DNA of 64,000 nt. Source: Neorhodopirellula pilleata. GTDB taxonomy: Bacteria; Planctomycetota; Planctomycetia; Pirellulales; Pirellulaceae. The stretch lies in NCBI RefSeq assembly GCF_007859915.1, contig NZ_SJPM01000020.1, positions 1 to 64,000 of the forward strand, in the 5' to 3' direction. A program made the position numbers and the translations under genes. The notes below the pieces were generated by a model. The model was not told the origin of the DNA, did no database searches, and saw only the letters and a list, made by a program, of their open reading frames with translations. Shown one piece after another: positions 27,233 to 35,771 of this stretch. Position 1 is the stretch's first letter; the number at the start of each line of letters is the position of its first letter.

Positions 27233-27525
27233 CGAATGGCGGCTCGGATGCGAGCTTTCGCGTCTGGACTAAGGCAGACTTCGGATGAATCGTTTCGATC
27301 GGATCGTCGCCGAGTCGTTTCAACCACTGCCTGCATTTGTTTCTTGAATGTCCGACAGACGCGGCACGGAATCCAGTGCCCATGCAAAGCAAGCCATTCA
27401 TCCCAGTTCAAGGGTCGATCGAAGGAATCCGACATGAGGCGAGACGCTTCGTCACAGCGAAGCGTCAAGATCATTTTGATTTGTCGAGCGAGCTTTCTCA
27501 CGTCTACTGGTTCCCCCTGAACCAT
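27211..27525 (-). CDS. Zinc-binding anti-sigma factor
   Basis: A 104-residue soluble protein with the zinc anti-sigma motif His50-x3-Cys54-x2-Cys57 (ALHGHWIPCRVCRTF), preceded by the usual CDEASRLMSDSFDRPL helix. There is no membrane helix, so it is a cytoplasmic ASD-type regulator that should bind and hold the adjacent ECF sigma factor, perhaps releasing it on a redox or ligand change. The ATG at 27525 overlaps the end of the sigma gene by 22 bases; a TTG five codons earlier is an alternative. Its end overlaps the amidohydrolase gene tail-to-tail. Confidence 0.87.
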   Translation of the reverse strand: MVQGEPVDVRKLARQIKMILTLRCDEASRLMSDSFDRPLNWDEWLALHGHWIPCRVCRTFKKQMQAVVETTRRRSDRNDSSEVCLSPDAKARIRAAIRHCRESS

Positions 27526-28274
27526 TGGGAATTCAAACAATCACGGATCGCCAACCGGCAACGTTGTAACCTCATCGAAAGATTTGTCGGAGAAATCCGA
27601 AGCAATTCACAAATATCTTGAGGTGATTGCTGGTTTATTTCTCGCAGTATGAAAACTTCCGCCAACTTGTTGGGCAGTTTTTCAACACAAATGTCGAAAA
27701 TATTGCGGAACTCGGCGTTTTCGCAGATGACCGCCGGGTCGTCGTGCCAGGCTTGCCGGGAAGTTGGTTGAGTTTCGGAGTCGCGAATCGTTTCGGCTTG
27801 CGATTGAATGAACGCATCGCTGCGCTGACTCCTTCGATAGTGCTCGGCGATTTTCCGCCTCAAGATCGCGAATAGCCAGGTGGAAACGGTCGACTCGTTC
27901 CGGAACTGTTTCTTTCCGATGATTGCTGCGATGAAGGTGTCCTGGACCAGGTCTTCGGCAAGTGCGGCATCGCTTACTTTTGCGATGGCGAATCGGAACA
28001 TCGAATCCCCGAACTGTTCGACCCAGGTTTCCGCGCGGATCGCGATCTCCTCCGAGTTCGGTTGGGCACTCGCGTCGTTTTCGGGCGGCGAATCCCCGAC
28101 GATCTTCGACGAGTTTGCTGGTTGAGAGGTGTGGGGAGAAATTTTTTTGATTTCCTCGAATTTTTGATGTGAAGAATTTTTTCTTCGAGCGACTAACCGA
28201 GCGTCACCGTTGAGTACTCCACAACGATGCTGATGGAATGCCGTTTTGCTTCGGTTTTCCGCCAGTTTTCCCAA
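27504..28274 (-). CDS. ECF-type RNA polymerase sigma factor
   Basis: A sigma-70 family group-4 factor of up to 256 residues. Region 2 is seen in DSMFRFAIAKVSDAALAEDLVQDTFIAAI and STVSTWLFAILRRKIAEHYRR. Region 4 is seen in LPNKLAEVFILREINQQSPQDICELLRISPTNLSMRLQRCRLAIRDCL. The first ~75 residues are outside the conserved core. No ATG lies upstream of the core, so a TTG at 28274 is taken as start with low certainty. It is translationally coupled to its zinc anti-sigma factor and divergent from the giant spondin-domain gene 26 bases away, a likely target. Confidence 0.88.
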   Translation of the reverse strand: MGKLAENRSKTAFHQHRCGVLNGDARLVARRKNSSHQKFEEIKKISPHTSQPANSSKIVGDSPPENDASAQPNSEEIAIRAETWVEQFGDSMFRFAIAKVSDAALAEDLVQDTFIAAIIGKKQFRNESTVSTWLFAILRRKIAEHYRRSQRSDAFIQSQAETIRDSETQPTSRQAWHDDPAVICENAEFRNIFDICVEKLPNKLAEVFILREINQQSPQDICELLRISPTNLSMRLQRCRLAIRDCLNSQWFRGNQ

Positions 28275-28300
28275 AACCTTGTCATTGGAATGTTGTAGCC

Positions 28301-31300
28301 ATGTCGTTTGCTGTTGCCCGCTTGTTCCGCCGTTTTCGTTCAGTGACTCAATCGCGACTCCCCCGAAAAGCTTCTATGCGTCGTGGTATTCGTCTTGAGA
28401 CTCTTGAGCGTCGGCAATTGCTGGCCGCAGAGGTTCTTCAGATTTCGGTTGAGAACCTATCTGTTGAAGGTGGTCTAGCAAACACTCCGTTATGGATCGG
28501 AGCCCATGATGGCAACTTCGAAATCGGTCGGATCGGCCAGGCGGCAAACGACTTCGGTGGGCTCGAAGAACTCGCCGAAGAAGGCGACGTCGCCCCACTG
28601 CGTGCACGATTCGCAAACGAGGCGGTTGGCAATGATGGTGTGCTCACCGCCCCATTGGGCTTTGCGGGGGCTCCGATTTTTGAGCCGGGTGAGACCGTCA
28701 CCCAAACGTTCACGGTGGATGACACGACGTTATCGCCGTATTTCAGCTATGCCTCGATGCTGATTCCATCGAACGACGCCTTTATCGCCAACTTGAATTC
28801 TCGAGCGATACGCTTGTTCGATGAAACGGGTCAATTCACAGGCAATCGCACGATTGAAATCTATGGGAGCCAGGTATGGGATGCTGGCACGGAGGTGAAT
28901 GCGGTCGGTGGTGGGCCGGCTTTTGTGATCGACGCGGGCACTTCGACAGACGAGAACGGTTTGATTCACTTGCACGAGGGTCTCGATAACTTCATCGGCG
29001 TCGGTTTGCCGACCGGTGAGCCACTCCGGCGCGCCTTCGCGGATCAAACGCCGATCGCGCGAATCAGCATCTCGTTAGCGAGCAAACCAAGCGGCCCCGA
29101 GGACGCGAGCGGCCCGTCTCCCGTATTGTCCGCCGACGACTTGGTTCAACGGAGCGACTATCACGAAATATCCGTGACCTATCGTGATCCGTCGGGGGTC
29201 GACCTGACGAGTATTTCGCCGGCAAACCTGCGCATCACCGGTCCATTGCTGACGCAATTGGATGTGGTCTCCGTATCGACCGACGCGCCTTCGTCGGCGA
29301 TCACGAGTGGAACACCGGTCACGGAAGTAACTGCGACCTACCGCCTGTCACCATCGACGCTGACTTCATCGGGAACTTTCACATCGCTTGACAACGGAAC
29401 TTACAGCGTTGTTTTGCTCGACCGACAGGTTAACGATTCTTTCGGGATTGCCAGTTCGGGTCAACGGCTGGGCGAATTCACCGTGGATGCTCCGGTGCGA
29501 CTGACGGTAACTTTTGAAAGCCTGGCTGATGATGGCGGCTTGCGTCAAACTCCGCTTTGGATCGGCACTCACAACGGTAATTTTGAAATCGCCCGGGCGG
29601 GCAGACCCGCGAGCGATTTTGGAGGCTTGGAAGAATTGGCCGAAGAGGGGGCGTTGGATGCACTGATCGCGCGTTTTCGGAGCGAAACAGTCGGCAATGG
29701 TGGTGTGATTACCGCGCCATCCGGATTCGCGGGGGCGCCGGTTTTCGAGCCCGGAGAGGTTTTCTCGGGCACACTTGATGTCGATGATCCAACGACGAAT
29801 CGCTTTTTTAGCTATGCCAGCATGGTGATCCCTTCCAACGATGCGTTTATCGCAAACTTGGACCCACGAGGCATCGAGCTGTTCAATCAATCCGGACAAT
29901 TCACCGGTACACGAACGATCACAATTTACGGCCAAGACATTTGGGACGCCGGAACCGAAGTCAACGGCAGCGACTTGGGGGCCGCCTTTAGCAGCGAAGG
30001 CGGAACATCAATCGACGAGAACGGAGTCATTCGGCGTCACTTGGGATTGGATGAGTTCGTTGACACCGGATTGGTGAGTGGCGAAACGCTTCGGTCTGCT
30101 TTCGATCAGATGACTCCGATCGGCCGCATTACGATCGCGATGTCCGATACACCGACCCTGGCGATCGACCAACGGGGACCACTCGCCACCGCCGATGCAC
30201 CGTCGTTGATCGGTCAGGGGCAGTCCACGCATTTGATCCGTGTCACCTACAGCGATGCGTCGGGGATCGATCGTTCCAGTGTGGGCGTCGATGACTTGAA
30301 AATTGTCTCTACCACCGGGCGTGAATTGCAAGTCGTGGGCATTACCATCGAGCCCGCAAACGCTCAGTCAAGCCGCAATTTGACTGCGATCTACGAAATC
30401 GCACCGGTGGACGGAAACGGGTTTAGCACCGAGGACAACGGTCTCTATTTTGTGAGCCTCAATGAATCCGAGGTCGGCGACGGGTTTGGGAACCAGTCCG
30501 GTGTCACAGCCTTGGCGTCGTTCGAAGTGCGCGTCGCTGTGGAGCTAGAAATCACGGTCGAGAATCTTACGGATATCGGTGGCTTGGCTCAAACGCCGTT
30601 TTGGATAGGCGTGCATGATGGAAGCTTTCAGGTGGCAAGGGCGGGAGTCTCCGCGAGTGAATTCGGAGGCTTGGAATTACTCGCCGAAGAGGGAGACGTC
30701 AGCGAGCTAGCGGCACGCTTCAGTGGTCAATCCGACGGGGTTGGTGGCGTCGTGCTCGCGCCAGGCGGGTTTGCCGGCGCACCAGTCTTTGAACCCGGTG
30801 AGTCGGTGACCGAACACTTGCAAGTTTTCGACACCAATCAAAACCGATTTTTCAGTTTCGCCAGCATGGTGATCCCTTCCAATGATGCGTTTATCGCCAA
30901 CCTCAATCCTCGTGCCTATGAACTGTTCGATCATAACGGTTTTTTCACCGGCCCGCGGACCATTACGATCTACGGGAGTGACATTTGGGATGCCGGGACA
31001 GAGCAAAACGGCATCAGCGCCGGGGCTGCTTTCTCGACCCTTCCGGGCGACGGCGTCGACGAGAATGGCGTGATTCAAAGTCTTTCCAGTTTGAACGAGT
31101 TCATTGGAACACCGATCGCGAGTGGCGGAAACTTGGAGTCCGCCTTCAGGAGCCGGACTCCGATCGCCCGAATCACCATTGGAATCGCCGGTCAAGCAAA
31201 CTCGGTCGTTGATTCCGAAGGTCCCTTGGCTTCGGCGAGCGCTCTTTCCATTGAAGTCGCCGGGACGGCATCTCAAACCATCACCGTCGTTTACAACGAC

Positions 31301-32659
31301 CCGTCGGGGATCGACCTGACGTCCATCGACACCGACGATATCCGGGTCACGGGTAGTCTAAATCGAGAGTTAACCGTAACCGATGCTTCGACCAATGCGA
31401 TCCCCGGCACCACGCCGAATACCGTTGCGGTAACCTACACCGTTGCGACCTCCGATGGTGCATTCACGGCGCGAGATAACGGTGTTTACTCGATCGCCCT
31501 GACCGACGATGGGCCTCGCGACACATTCGGACAAGCCGCAACAAGAGGGCGAATCGGTACTTTCAATGTCGATGTGGGCGTCCGATTGCAGGTCAATATC
31601 GAGACCTTGACGGAGATTGGTGGACTTTCTCAAACGCCATTCTGGGTCGGCTTTCATGACGGTTCCTTCGAGATCGCTCGAACAGGTCGTCTTGCGTCGG
31701 ATTTCCCTGGCCTTGAGTTGATTGCCGAGGAGGGCGACGCGAGCGAGCTGATCGAACGATTCCAGATCCAAACGGATGGCACTGGTGCGTTGTTAACCGC
31801 ACCCGGCGGTTTCCCCGGGGCACCGGTTTTTGAGCCCGGTGAATCCAGCAGTCAGATACTCGAAATCTCCGATACTCGCGAAAATCGTTTCTTCAGTTTC
31901 GCCAGCATGATTATTCCTTCCAATGATGCCTTCATTGCCAACCTCAATCCGACTTCCTACGAGCTTTTCGATTCCGCAGGTAACTTCCGTGGCGAACGAC
32001 GAATTACGATCTTCGGACGTGATGTTTATGATGCGGGCACCGAGGTCAATTCCGCAGTCGGTGGTGGTGCGGCTTTTTCGCCCGATAGCGGAGACGGAAT
32101 GGATGAAAACTCCGTGATTCGTCGCCACCTCGGTCTTGATGATTTCATTGGAACCGGCTTACCCACGGGAAGTACTCTCGGTTCCGCCTTCGGACCGCTA
32201 ACGCCGTTAGCGGTGCTTACGGTTTCGTTGCACGATCCCGAAGCCCATGTGTGTTCGGGGGTCGACGGTGCATGCTCCGTTCGAAGCGTCAGTTTGCAGA
32301 ATACCCAAAACAATGTCGACGTAAACCGCGATGGTAGCGTGACAGCCTTGGACGCGTTGCTTGTCATAAATTTCCTCAATGAATTTGGGAGCCGTGAGAC
32401 AGTTACCGATGAGGCACAGCGGTTTGGTGTCGACCTGGATGTGGGGGGCGACTCGGTTGTCTCGGAACTTGACGCACTATTGGTGATCAATGAACTAAAC
32501 CGCCGAACCGCGAGTCAAGCCGCTGGCGAGTCGGTTCGCCCGACGCATTTTGGCGATGTCGAAGCAGTCGATGCTGTTCTTGTTCATTCGGAAGGTCTTG
32601 CAGGAGCCTTTTCGAGCGATGACGATGAATTGGACGATGTAATCGCCATGCTATTTTGA
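28301..32659 (+). CDS. Giant secreted protein with four spondin-N domains and a dockerin pair
   Basis: A 1452-residue surface or secreted protein. The N-terminus carries the planctomycete-style RLETLERRQLLAAEV (about residues 31-45). Four spondin-N-like domains start near residues 46, 396, 745 and 1093, a period of about 349. Each has VENL, T/FWIG-HDG-FE, FGGLE-LAEEGD, PGGFAGAPVFEPGE, FFSFASM-IPSNDAFIANL and YDAGTEVN-type blocks. Three are followed by Ig-like linkers with a D-SGID/L motif. Residues about 1336-1405 form a dockerin-like pair (DVNRDGSVTALDALLVINFLN and a weaker second loop). It may bind glycans or cell surfaces. The start at 28301 has a GGAA site. Confidence 0.9.
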   Translation: MSFAVARLFRRFRSVTQSRLPRKASMRRGIRLETLERRQLLAAEVLQISVENLSVEGGLANTPLWIGAHDGNFEIGRIGQAANDFGGLEELAEEGDVAPLRARFANEAVGNDGVLTAPLGFAGAPIFEPGETVTQTFTVDDTTLSPYFSYASMLIPSNDAFIANLNSRAIRLFDETGQFTGNRTIEIYGSQVWDAGTEVNAVGGGPAFVIDAGTSTDENGLIHLHEGLDNFIGVGLPTGEPLRRAFADQTPIARISISLASKPSGPEDASGPSPVLSADDLVQRSDYHEISVTYRDPSGVDLTSISPANLRITGPLLTQLDVVSVSTDAPSSAITSGTPVTEVTATYRLSPSTLTSSGTFTSLDNGTYSVVLLDRQVNDSFGIASSGQRLGEFTVDAPVRLTVTFESLADDGGLRQTPLWIGTHNGNFEIARAGRPASDFGGLEELAEEGALDALIARFRSETVGNGGVITAPSGFAGAPVFEPGEVFSGTLDVDDPTTNRFFSYASMVIPSNDAFIANLDPRGIELFNQSGQFTGTRTITIYGQDIWDAGTEVNGSDLGAAFSSEGGTSIDENGVIRRHLGLDEFVDTGLVSGETLRSAFDQMTPIGRITIAMSDTPTLAIDQRGPLATADAPSLIGQGQSTHLIRVTYSDASGIDRSSVGVDDLKIVSTTGRELQVVGITIEPANAQSSRNLTAIYEIAPVDGNGFSTEDNGLYFVSLNESEVGDGFGNQSGVTALASFEVRVAVELEITVENLTDIGGLAQTPFWIGVHDGSFQVARAGVSASEFGGLELLAEEGDVSELAARFSGQSDGVGGVVLAPGGFAGAPVFEPGESVTEHLQVFDTNQNRFFSFASMVIPSNDAFIANLNPRAYELFDHNGFFTGPRTITIYGSDIWDAGTEQNGISAGAAFSTLPGDGVDENGVIQSLSSLNEFIGTPIASGGNLESAFRSRTPIARITIGIAGQANSVVDSEGPLASASALSIEVAGTASQTITVVYNDPSGIDLTSIDTDDIRVTGSLNRELTVTDASTNAIPGTTPNTVAVTYTVATSDGAFTARDNGVYSIALTDDGPRDTFGQAATRGRIGTFNVDVGVRLQVNIETLTEIGGLSQTPFWVGFHDGSFEIARTGRLASDFPGLELIAEEGDASELIERFQIQTDGTGALLTAPGGFPGAPVFEPGESSSQILEISDTRENRFFSFASMIIPSNDAFIANLNPTSYELFDSAGNFRGERRITIFGRDVYDAGTEVNSAVGGGAAFSPDSGDGMDENSVIRRHLGLDDFIGTGLPTGSTLGSAFGPLTPLAVLTVSLHDPEAHVCSGVDGACSVRSVSLQNTQNNVDVNRDGSVTALDALLVINFLNEFGSRETVTDEAQRFGVDLDVGGDSVVSELDALLVINELNRRTASQAAGESVRPTHFGDVEAVDAVLVHSEGLAGAFSSDDDELDDVIAMLF

Positions 32660-32837
32660 AATGCGCCAAGAGCGATCGGTGCGGCGTTCGATTGATACAA
32701 TCGTTACTTTTCTACTTTGCCGAAAGATTGGCAGAAAGAAATTTGCCGGGAAACCAAACCGTGTCCTAGAGTTCGATGCGGGAGAGGTTTCCATGGGGGG
32801 AATCGCCGCGCCGGTTCCGTTTCCGTGATTGCGCTTT

Positions 32838-34997
32838 ATGTCGACTTCTTCGCCGACCAAACCTACGCCCTGGATCGTTTTCGCCATCGCAACGCTGCTC
32901 AGTGCGTTCTTGGTGTTTCAGATCCAACCGGTCATTAGCAAGTGCGTTTTGCCTTGGTTCGGTGGCACACCCGCGGTTTGGACGACGTGCTTGCTGTTCT
33001 TTCAAATGCTCTTGTTCGCGGGCTACCTTTACGCCCATTGTTTACGTCATTTTTGTACGCCGATTTTTCAAGGCGTTATCCACCTATCGCTATTGATTGC
33101 GGCGGCTTGGTCGCTGCCGATCCAACCGGGCGACGCTTGGAAACCGGTCGGCACGGAAGATCCGACTTGGACGCTGCTCGTGCTGCTCGCCGCCCATGTC
33201 GCCCTTCCGTATTTTGTTCTCTCGAGCACGGGGCCGTTGGTGCAAGCTTGGCTGAGCTATGAAAACAATGATGAATCGGTCTATCGCCTGTATGCGTTGT
33301 CCAATGCCGGTTCGTTGGCGGCGCTGCTGAGTTATCCGTTCCTGGTGGAGCCTTGGTTGTCGGTCGGTCAGCAATCGTTGGTTTGGTCGTTGGCGTTTTG
33401 CGCGTTCGTGTTAGTCGATGGATGGATCGCCGTCGGATTGTTTCGCCGATACCGTTCGCGACTCGATTCCATTTCGGATGTGGGAACCTTAAGTGGTGGC
33501 GACTTTCAGTCGGCAATCACTGAAACGTCGACTGAAAGTCGACGCCACGACAAGGAAGCATCGAGCATTGATGGCGAACCCGAACGCTCCACCACCGCTC
33601 AATGGATTGCTTGGGTGGCCCTTCCCGCGTTCGCGTCGATGATGTTGTTGGTGATCACCAGTCACGTGTGCCAAGACATTGCTGTGATTCCGTTCTTGTG
33701 GGTCGTGCCACTGAGTTTGTATCTTTTGACATTTATTATCAGTTTCGATTCCCCGAACTGGTATCGGCCGAAGATGATCGCGACGATGACCGGGGTCGCA
33801 TTCGCGATGATCGGTTTGGCGGAGTTCGTTCCTGCGTCGATCCGCATGCCGGTCGAAGCGGTCAGCTATCTAATTATCTTGTTTGGAGTGTGTTTGCTTT
33901 GTCATGGAGAGACGGCGCGATGCAAACCACCGGCTCGGCAACTCACACTCTATTATGCATTGATCTCCTTGGGCGGCGCGATCGGTGGTTTGACGATCGC
34001 GATCCTATGCCCGATGTTGTTTAACGATTACAGCGAGTTGCCGATCGCGTTGCTCGTCTCGATTGGAATCGTCGCGTTGTCGTTCCTGTCCGCGCGCTCT
34101 TGGCTCGCGACGGCATGCGATTGGCGATCGACCCAAACAATGGCGTGTGGGGTGAGCGTCTTGATTCTCGTCGTATCCGGATTGACGTTGACGACTCGAC
34201 GAGCCGACACGGTCGCTCAGCATCGAAACTTTTTCGGTGTCTTGCGAGTCGAGAAAGATGACCGCCGCGTTCAGTTGGTCCACGGGAACACGATCCACGG
34301 CGTTCAGTTGTTGGGCGACCGCAGCGCGACACCGACGTCCTATTACGGAACTCAAAGCGGCGTCGGGAAAGTGATCCAGCGGATGCAATCCGAACAACCT
34401 TCGATGCGAATCGGCGTGGTGGGGTTGGGTTGTGGCGTGTTGGCGGCTTACGGTCGGCCGTCGGACGCGTTCGACTTATTCGAGATCAATTCGGCGGTGG
34501 TCGAGATCGCGGAATCGCATTTCAGTTTCTTGAATACTTGCCCTTCCTCGATCGAACATTTCCTTGGTGATGGTCGTTTGTTGCTCGAACGAGAAGCCGA
34601 CCAAAAGTACGACCTGTTGGTACTTGACGCGTTCAGCAGCGACGCCATCCCGGCGCACCTGTTGACGATCGAGGCGATGCAACTGTACCGATCCAAACTT
34701 AAAACCGACGGAGTTTTGGCGATCCATTTATCGAACAACCACCTGGACTTGGTTCCGCTGACGCATCGTTTGTCACGGATGATCGAGTTGGACAGTCGTG
34801 AAATTCACAGTGTCGGTGACGAGGCCACCTGCACCCGGTCGGCCCGATGGGTGATCGCGAGCGACCGAGGAGACTCATTTTGGGCTCATCGCTCGCTCGC
34901 CGATGCAAAAATCCCCAATGAAAAGCAGCTGAACCGGGCACCGCTATGGACGGACCAGCATCATAATTTGGCGAGTGTCTTGAATTGGTCACTTTAA
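32838..34997 (+). CDS. Membrane-fused spermidine-synthase-like methyltransferase-fold protein
   Basis: A 719-residue fusion: the first ~450 residues hold about 12 hydrophobic helices (WIVFAIATLLSAFLVFQIQPVISK, LPWFGGTPAVWTTCLLFFQML), and residues about 455-700 form a spermidine-synthase/SAM-methyltransferase-like domain (RIGVVGLGCGVLAAYG, FDLFEINSAVVEIAE, GDGRLLLEREADQKYDLLVLDAFSSDAIPAHLLT). Such 'fused MFS/spermidine synthase' proteins are common in planctomycetes and their product is unknown. Residues about 220-237 in a cytosolic loop are encoded by a palindromic repeat at 33493-33550. ATG at 32838; a TTG three codons earlier is less likely. Confidence 0.87.
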   Translation: MSTSSPTKPTPWIVFAIATLLSAFLVFQIQPVISKCVLPWFGGTPAVWTTCLLFFQMLLFAGYLYAHCLRHFCTPIFQGVIHLSLLIAAAWSLPIQPGDAWKPVGTEDPTWTLLVLLAAHVALPYFVLSSTGPLVQAWLSYENNDESVYRLYALSNAGSLAALLSYPFLVEPWLSVGQQSLVWSLAFCAFVLVDGWIAVGLFRRYRSRLDSISDVGTLSGGDFQSAITETSTESRRHDKEASSIDGEPERSTTAQWIAWVALPAFASMMLLVITSHVCQDIAVIPFLWVVPLSLYLLTFIISFDSPNWYRPKMIATMTGVAFAMIGLAEFVPASIRMPVEAVSYLIILFGVCLLCHGETARCKPPARQLTLYYALISLGGAIGGLTIAILCPMLFNDYSELPIALLVSIGIVALSFLSARSWLATACDWRSTQTMACGVSVLILVVSGLTLTTRRADTVAQHRNFFGVLRVEKDDRRVQLVHGNTIHGVQLLGDRSATPTSYYGTQSGVGKVIQRMQSEQPSMRIGVVGLGCGVLAAYGRPSDAFDLFEINSAVVEIAESHFSFLNTCPSSIEHFLGDGRLLLEREADQKYDLLVLDAFSSDAIPAHLLTIEAMQLYRSKLKTDGVLAIHLSNNHLDLVPLTHRLSRMIELDSREIHSVGDEATCTRSARWVIASDRGDSFWAHRSLADAKIPNEKQLNRAPLWTDQHHNLASVLNWSL
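33496..33548. repeat. Palindromic repeat inside a coding sequence
   Basis: The arms CGACTTTCAGTCG (33500-33512) and CGACTGAAAGTCG (33529-33541) are perfect complements around a 16-base loop, and each arm is itself a CGACT-TTC-AGTCG mini-palindrome. The outer bases GTGG (33496) and CCAC (33545) continue the pairing imperfectly. The unit is in frame, adds a hydrophilic linker and leaves the spermidine-synthase-like frame open. Confidence 0.85.
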
Positions 34998-35108
34998 GGG
35001 CGTTGTGAACTATACTTCGACTCACGTCTTCCCTGGTTTTGACTATTTGTTTCATACCGGCCGTTTTTCCGCTCGTCGTTTTTTTCCTACTTACTGTTCG
35101 GCACGCCC

Positions 35109-35699
35109 GTGACCCGAGTTCTGCTCACCGCATTCGAACCCTACGACCGCTGGCCCGACAATGCGAGTTGGTTGGCGCTGATGGATTTGACGCATTGGTT
35201 CGACGGACCCATTCAATTGGTGACCCGCCGCTATCCCGTCGATTTGGGACGAATGAGCGAGAAAATGCGGACGGATCTTCAGGAGGATTACGATTTCGCA
35301 TTGCACTGCGGCCAAGCGCCGGGATCGGCTCGATTGCGTCTCGAGGCGGTCGGATTGAATCTACGAACCGACGGTAGCGAGATTCTCTCGGGAGCACCGG
35401 CGGCCTACCGAAGCAATCTGCCGTTAGAGGCGGCGGCGGCGAAGATTCGAAGCGCAGGTATCCCGGCGGCGGTCTCGCATCACGCGGGTACCTATCTGTG
35501 CAACGCCGCCTTATACTTGAGCCAACATTACATCGCCTCGTTCGGGATGAAAACCGCGTCGGCCTTCATTCACATGCCCTTGGCTCCGGCTCAGGTCGCT
35601 CGCGATGATTCCGATTCGCCCAGCATGAGCACGCCGATGGTGAGCGCGGCGATGGCGATGTTGATCCAAGAATTGGTTCAGCGTCGTCAGACGGCTTAA
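35109..35699 (+). CDS. pcp: Pyroglutamyl-peptidase I-like cysteine peptidase
   Basis: A 196-residue peptidase of family C15, which removes N-terminal pyroglutamate from peptides. Catalytic residues appear intact: Glu79 in SARLRLEAVG, Cys131 in GTYLCNAALY, and His155 in SAFIHMPL. The start VLLTAFEPYDRWPDNASW is the family's GFEPF-like opening with a Y for F. Length (about 200-215 usual) fits. GTG start at 35109. It stands between the spermidine-synthase-like gene and the cytochrome gene, without overlap. Confidence 0.9.
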   Translation: MTRVLLTAFEPYDRWPDNASWLALMDLTHWFDGPIQLVTRRYPVDLGRMSEKMRTDLQEDYDFALHCGQAPGSARLRLEAVGLNLRTDGSEILSGAPAAYRSNLPLEAAAAKIRSAGIPAAVSHHAGTYLCNAALYLSQHYIASFGMKTASAFIHMPLAPAQVARDDSDSPSMSTPMVSAAMAMLIQELVQRRQTA

Positions 35700-35771
35700 C
35701 GCGTCTCCGAAACGGGTCGGATCCTTTGGAGGCGAGTGAATTTATACGCGCTTGCAGATGATCACCGTGAT

